Below, piece after piece: positions 12,533-13,510 of a DNA stretch of 13,510 nucleotides. Position 1 is the first letter of the stretch. Every line of letters begins with the position of its first letter. The DNA comes from CAZUTK01 sp964623265 (lineage in GTDB: Bacteria; Electryoneota; B3-LCP): NCBI GenBank assembly GCA_964623265.1, contig CAZUTK010000073.1, positions 1-13,510 of the forward strand. The letters are read 5' to 3'. Under the pieces are notes generated by a model. That model was given only the letters and a program-made list of their open reading frames with translations. It made no database searches and was not told the DNA's origin. The position numbers and the translations under genes are program-made.

Positions 12533-13510
12533 ATGAAATTCACCGTCTCCCAAGAACCACTGTTGCAAGGTGTCTCCAAGGTAGCAGGAATTATTCCTAC
12601 GAAGACTACCTTGCCTTTTCTGTACAACATCCACGCAGTCCTTTCCGACGGGAACCTCCGCTTGACTGCCTCCGATGGAGATATCTTCGTCATTACAGAA
12701 GTGCGGGTGGATACCCTGGAGGAAGGCTCGGTTCTGGCGCCGGCTCATCTGCTGTTGAATCTGCTGCGCGAACTGCCCGGTTCGGTGCTCAACGTTGAAA
12801 CTACACCGGAACAACATCTCGTAGTCAGCACCGCCAAAGGGCAGTTTACGATTCCCGGGGAGGATCCGAGCAAGTTCCCGCCCGCTCCCGAAGAACGCCC
12901 TCCGCATAAGCTCACTTTCAGCGCCGAAGAATTTCGGAAAATTCTGGACCAGACTACATTCGCCGTCTCCCACGACGAACTTCGACCGGCTCTAACGGGG
13001 CTGCTTTTTCACATCAAAGTCAACGAGCTAAGAGCGGTTTCTACGGATGGCCACCGTCTTGTGAAACTGGTGAAGACCGGCTTCGACACTGCGGCTCAAA
13101 CTGCCGGTGAACTGGAAGTCATCGCTCCATTGCGCTCCCTGAACCTGCTCTCCAGGCACCTTTCCTCGGACGACGTGCAGAACGTGGATGTCTTCCTGGC
13201 GCCCAACCGGATGGTGTTCGATACGGGACAACTGGTGATCACCAGCAAGGTGGTGGAAGGCAAATTCCCTGCGTACGATGCGGTGATCCCGAAAAATAAC
13301 TCGCTGGTGCTCGTCGCAGATGTGGAAACGCTCAGCGCCGCCGTGCGGCGGGTGTCCATCTTTTCCAACCAGCTCAGCCGCCTCGTCGTCCTGCAGCTTT
13401 CATCGAATCAGATCAAGCTGTCTGCGGAAGACCCCGACAGCGGCAGGCGTGCCCAGGAAGAAATTGACGCTAAATACGAAGGAGAACCCTTCGACATCGG
13501 CTACAACGCC
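12533..13510 (+). CDS. dnaN: DNA polymerase III beta sliding clamp, 3' end cut by the window
   Basis: The open frame of 326 codons runs off the right edge; full clamps are about 365-380 residues, so roughly the last 40-50 residues are missing. It begins MKFTVSQEPLLQGVSKVAGIIP. It carries clamp hallmarks in order: LTASDGDI (45-52), the first-domain end FTIPGEDPSKFPPAPEE, LRPALTGLLF in domain 2, VSTDGHRLVKL, and VVEGKFPAYDAVIPK at the domain 2-3 boundary. The protein forms a ring dimer that tethers DNA polymerase III to DNA and also docks repair factors. Placement straight after the origin and dnaA is the standard bacterial order. It has its own strong ribosome binding site. Confidence 0.97.
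   Translation, partial: MKFTVSQEPLLQGVSKVAGIIPTKTTLPFLYNIHAVLSDGNLRLTASDGDIFVITEVRVDTLEEGSVLAPAHLLLNLLRELPGSVLNVETTPEQHLVVSTAKGQFTIPGEDPSKFPPAPEERPPHKLTFSAEEFRKILDQTTFAVSHDELRPALTGLLFHIKVNELRAVSTDGHRLVKLVKTGFDTAAQTAGELEVIAPLRSLNLLSRHLSSDDVQNVDVFLAPNRMVFDTGQLVITSKVVEGKFPAYDAVIPKNNSLVLVADVETLSAAVRRVSIFSNQLSRLVVLQLSSNQIKLSAEDPDSGRRAQEEIDAKYEGEPFDIGYNA

Noticed and set aside
1..13510. Mobile elements, CRISPR arrays, tRNA or rRNA genes, defence systems
   Set aside because: No transposase, integrase, terminal repeats, regularly spaced repeats or RNA gene signatures were seen; every sizeable gene is a core chromosomal gene.

Overview
This window is a bacterial chromosome segment around the replication origin. 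The core-gene set (dnaA, dnaN, rpmH, rnpA, yidD, yidC, mnmE, mnmG, rsmG) is the conserved neighbourhood of bacterial oriC. A YidC with a long periplasmic domain points to a diderm. The MnmG stretch KGPAVWSPRAQ and the lysine in the YidC groove (LIKVITWPL) recall Bacteroidota/Chlorobi-type (FCB superphylum) proteins. DnaA, trigger factor and MnmE carry unusual key residues, so I lean to a poorly sampled FCB-side lineage rather than a model genus. This placement is inference; no search was run.

Layout. Positions 1-169 are an upstream leader. On the plus strand, tig (170-1501), clpP (1609-2214) and clpX (2217-3452) form a protein-quality-control block. They meet tail to tail, with a 4-base overlap, a long minus-strand series read leftwards from the origin: rpmH (10494-10640), rnpA (10155-10504), yidD (9977-10225) and yidC (8228-9967), then a strong intrinsic terminator (8179-8202), then mnmE (6763-8142), mnmG (4810-6702), rsmG (4146-4769) and nth (3449-4174). 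A divergent promoter region (10641-10847) separates rpmH from dnaA (plus, 10848-12212). The dnaA-dnaN gap (12213-12532) is the probable oriC. dnaN (from 12533) runs off the right edge.

How it works together. DnaA binds the boxes downstream of its own gene and opens the AT-rich stretch next to dnaN, and DnaN clamps the polymerase. L34 and the RNase P protein feed translation and tRNA maturation, and YidD/YidC serve membrane protein insertion. MnmE and MnmG together modify the wobble uridine of tRNAs, and RsmG methylates 16S rRNA. Two parS-type palindromes bracket mnmE, linking the region to ParB-based origin segregation, although parAB are not in the window.

Most notable: (1) four DnaA boxes in dnaA-dnaN are placed with exact two-fold symmetry around a GAAATTTC palindrome; (2) a second cluster of three consensus DnaA boxes lies at the rsmG start, about 7.5 kb away; (3) rnpA is split between two frames at a nine-base homopolymer; (4) there are two parS sites, one inside the mnmE coding sequence; (5) DnaA has an atypical P-loop and box VII; (6) the trigger factor has a degenerate PPIase domain. 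I saw no mobile element, CRISPR array, tRNA or rRNA.
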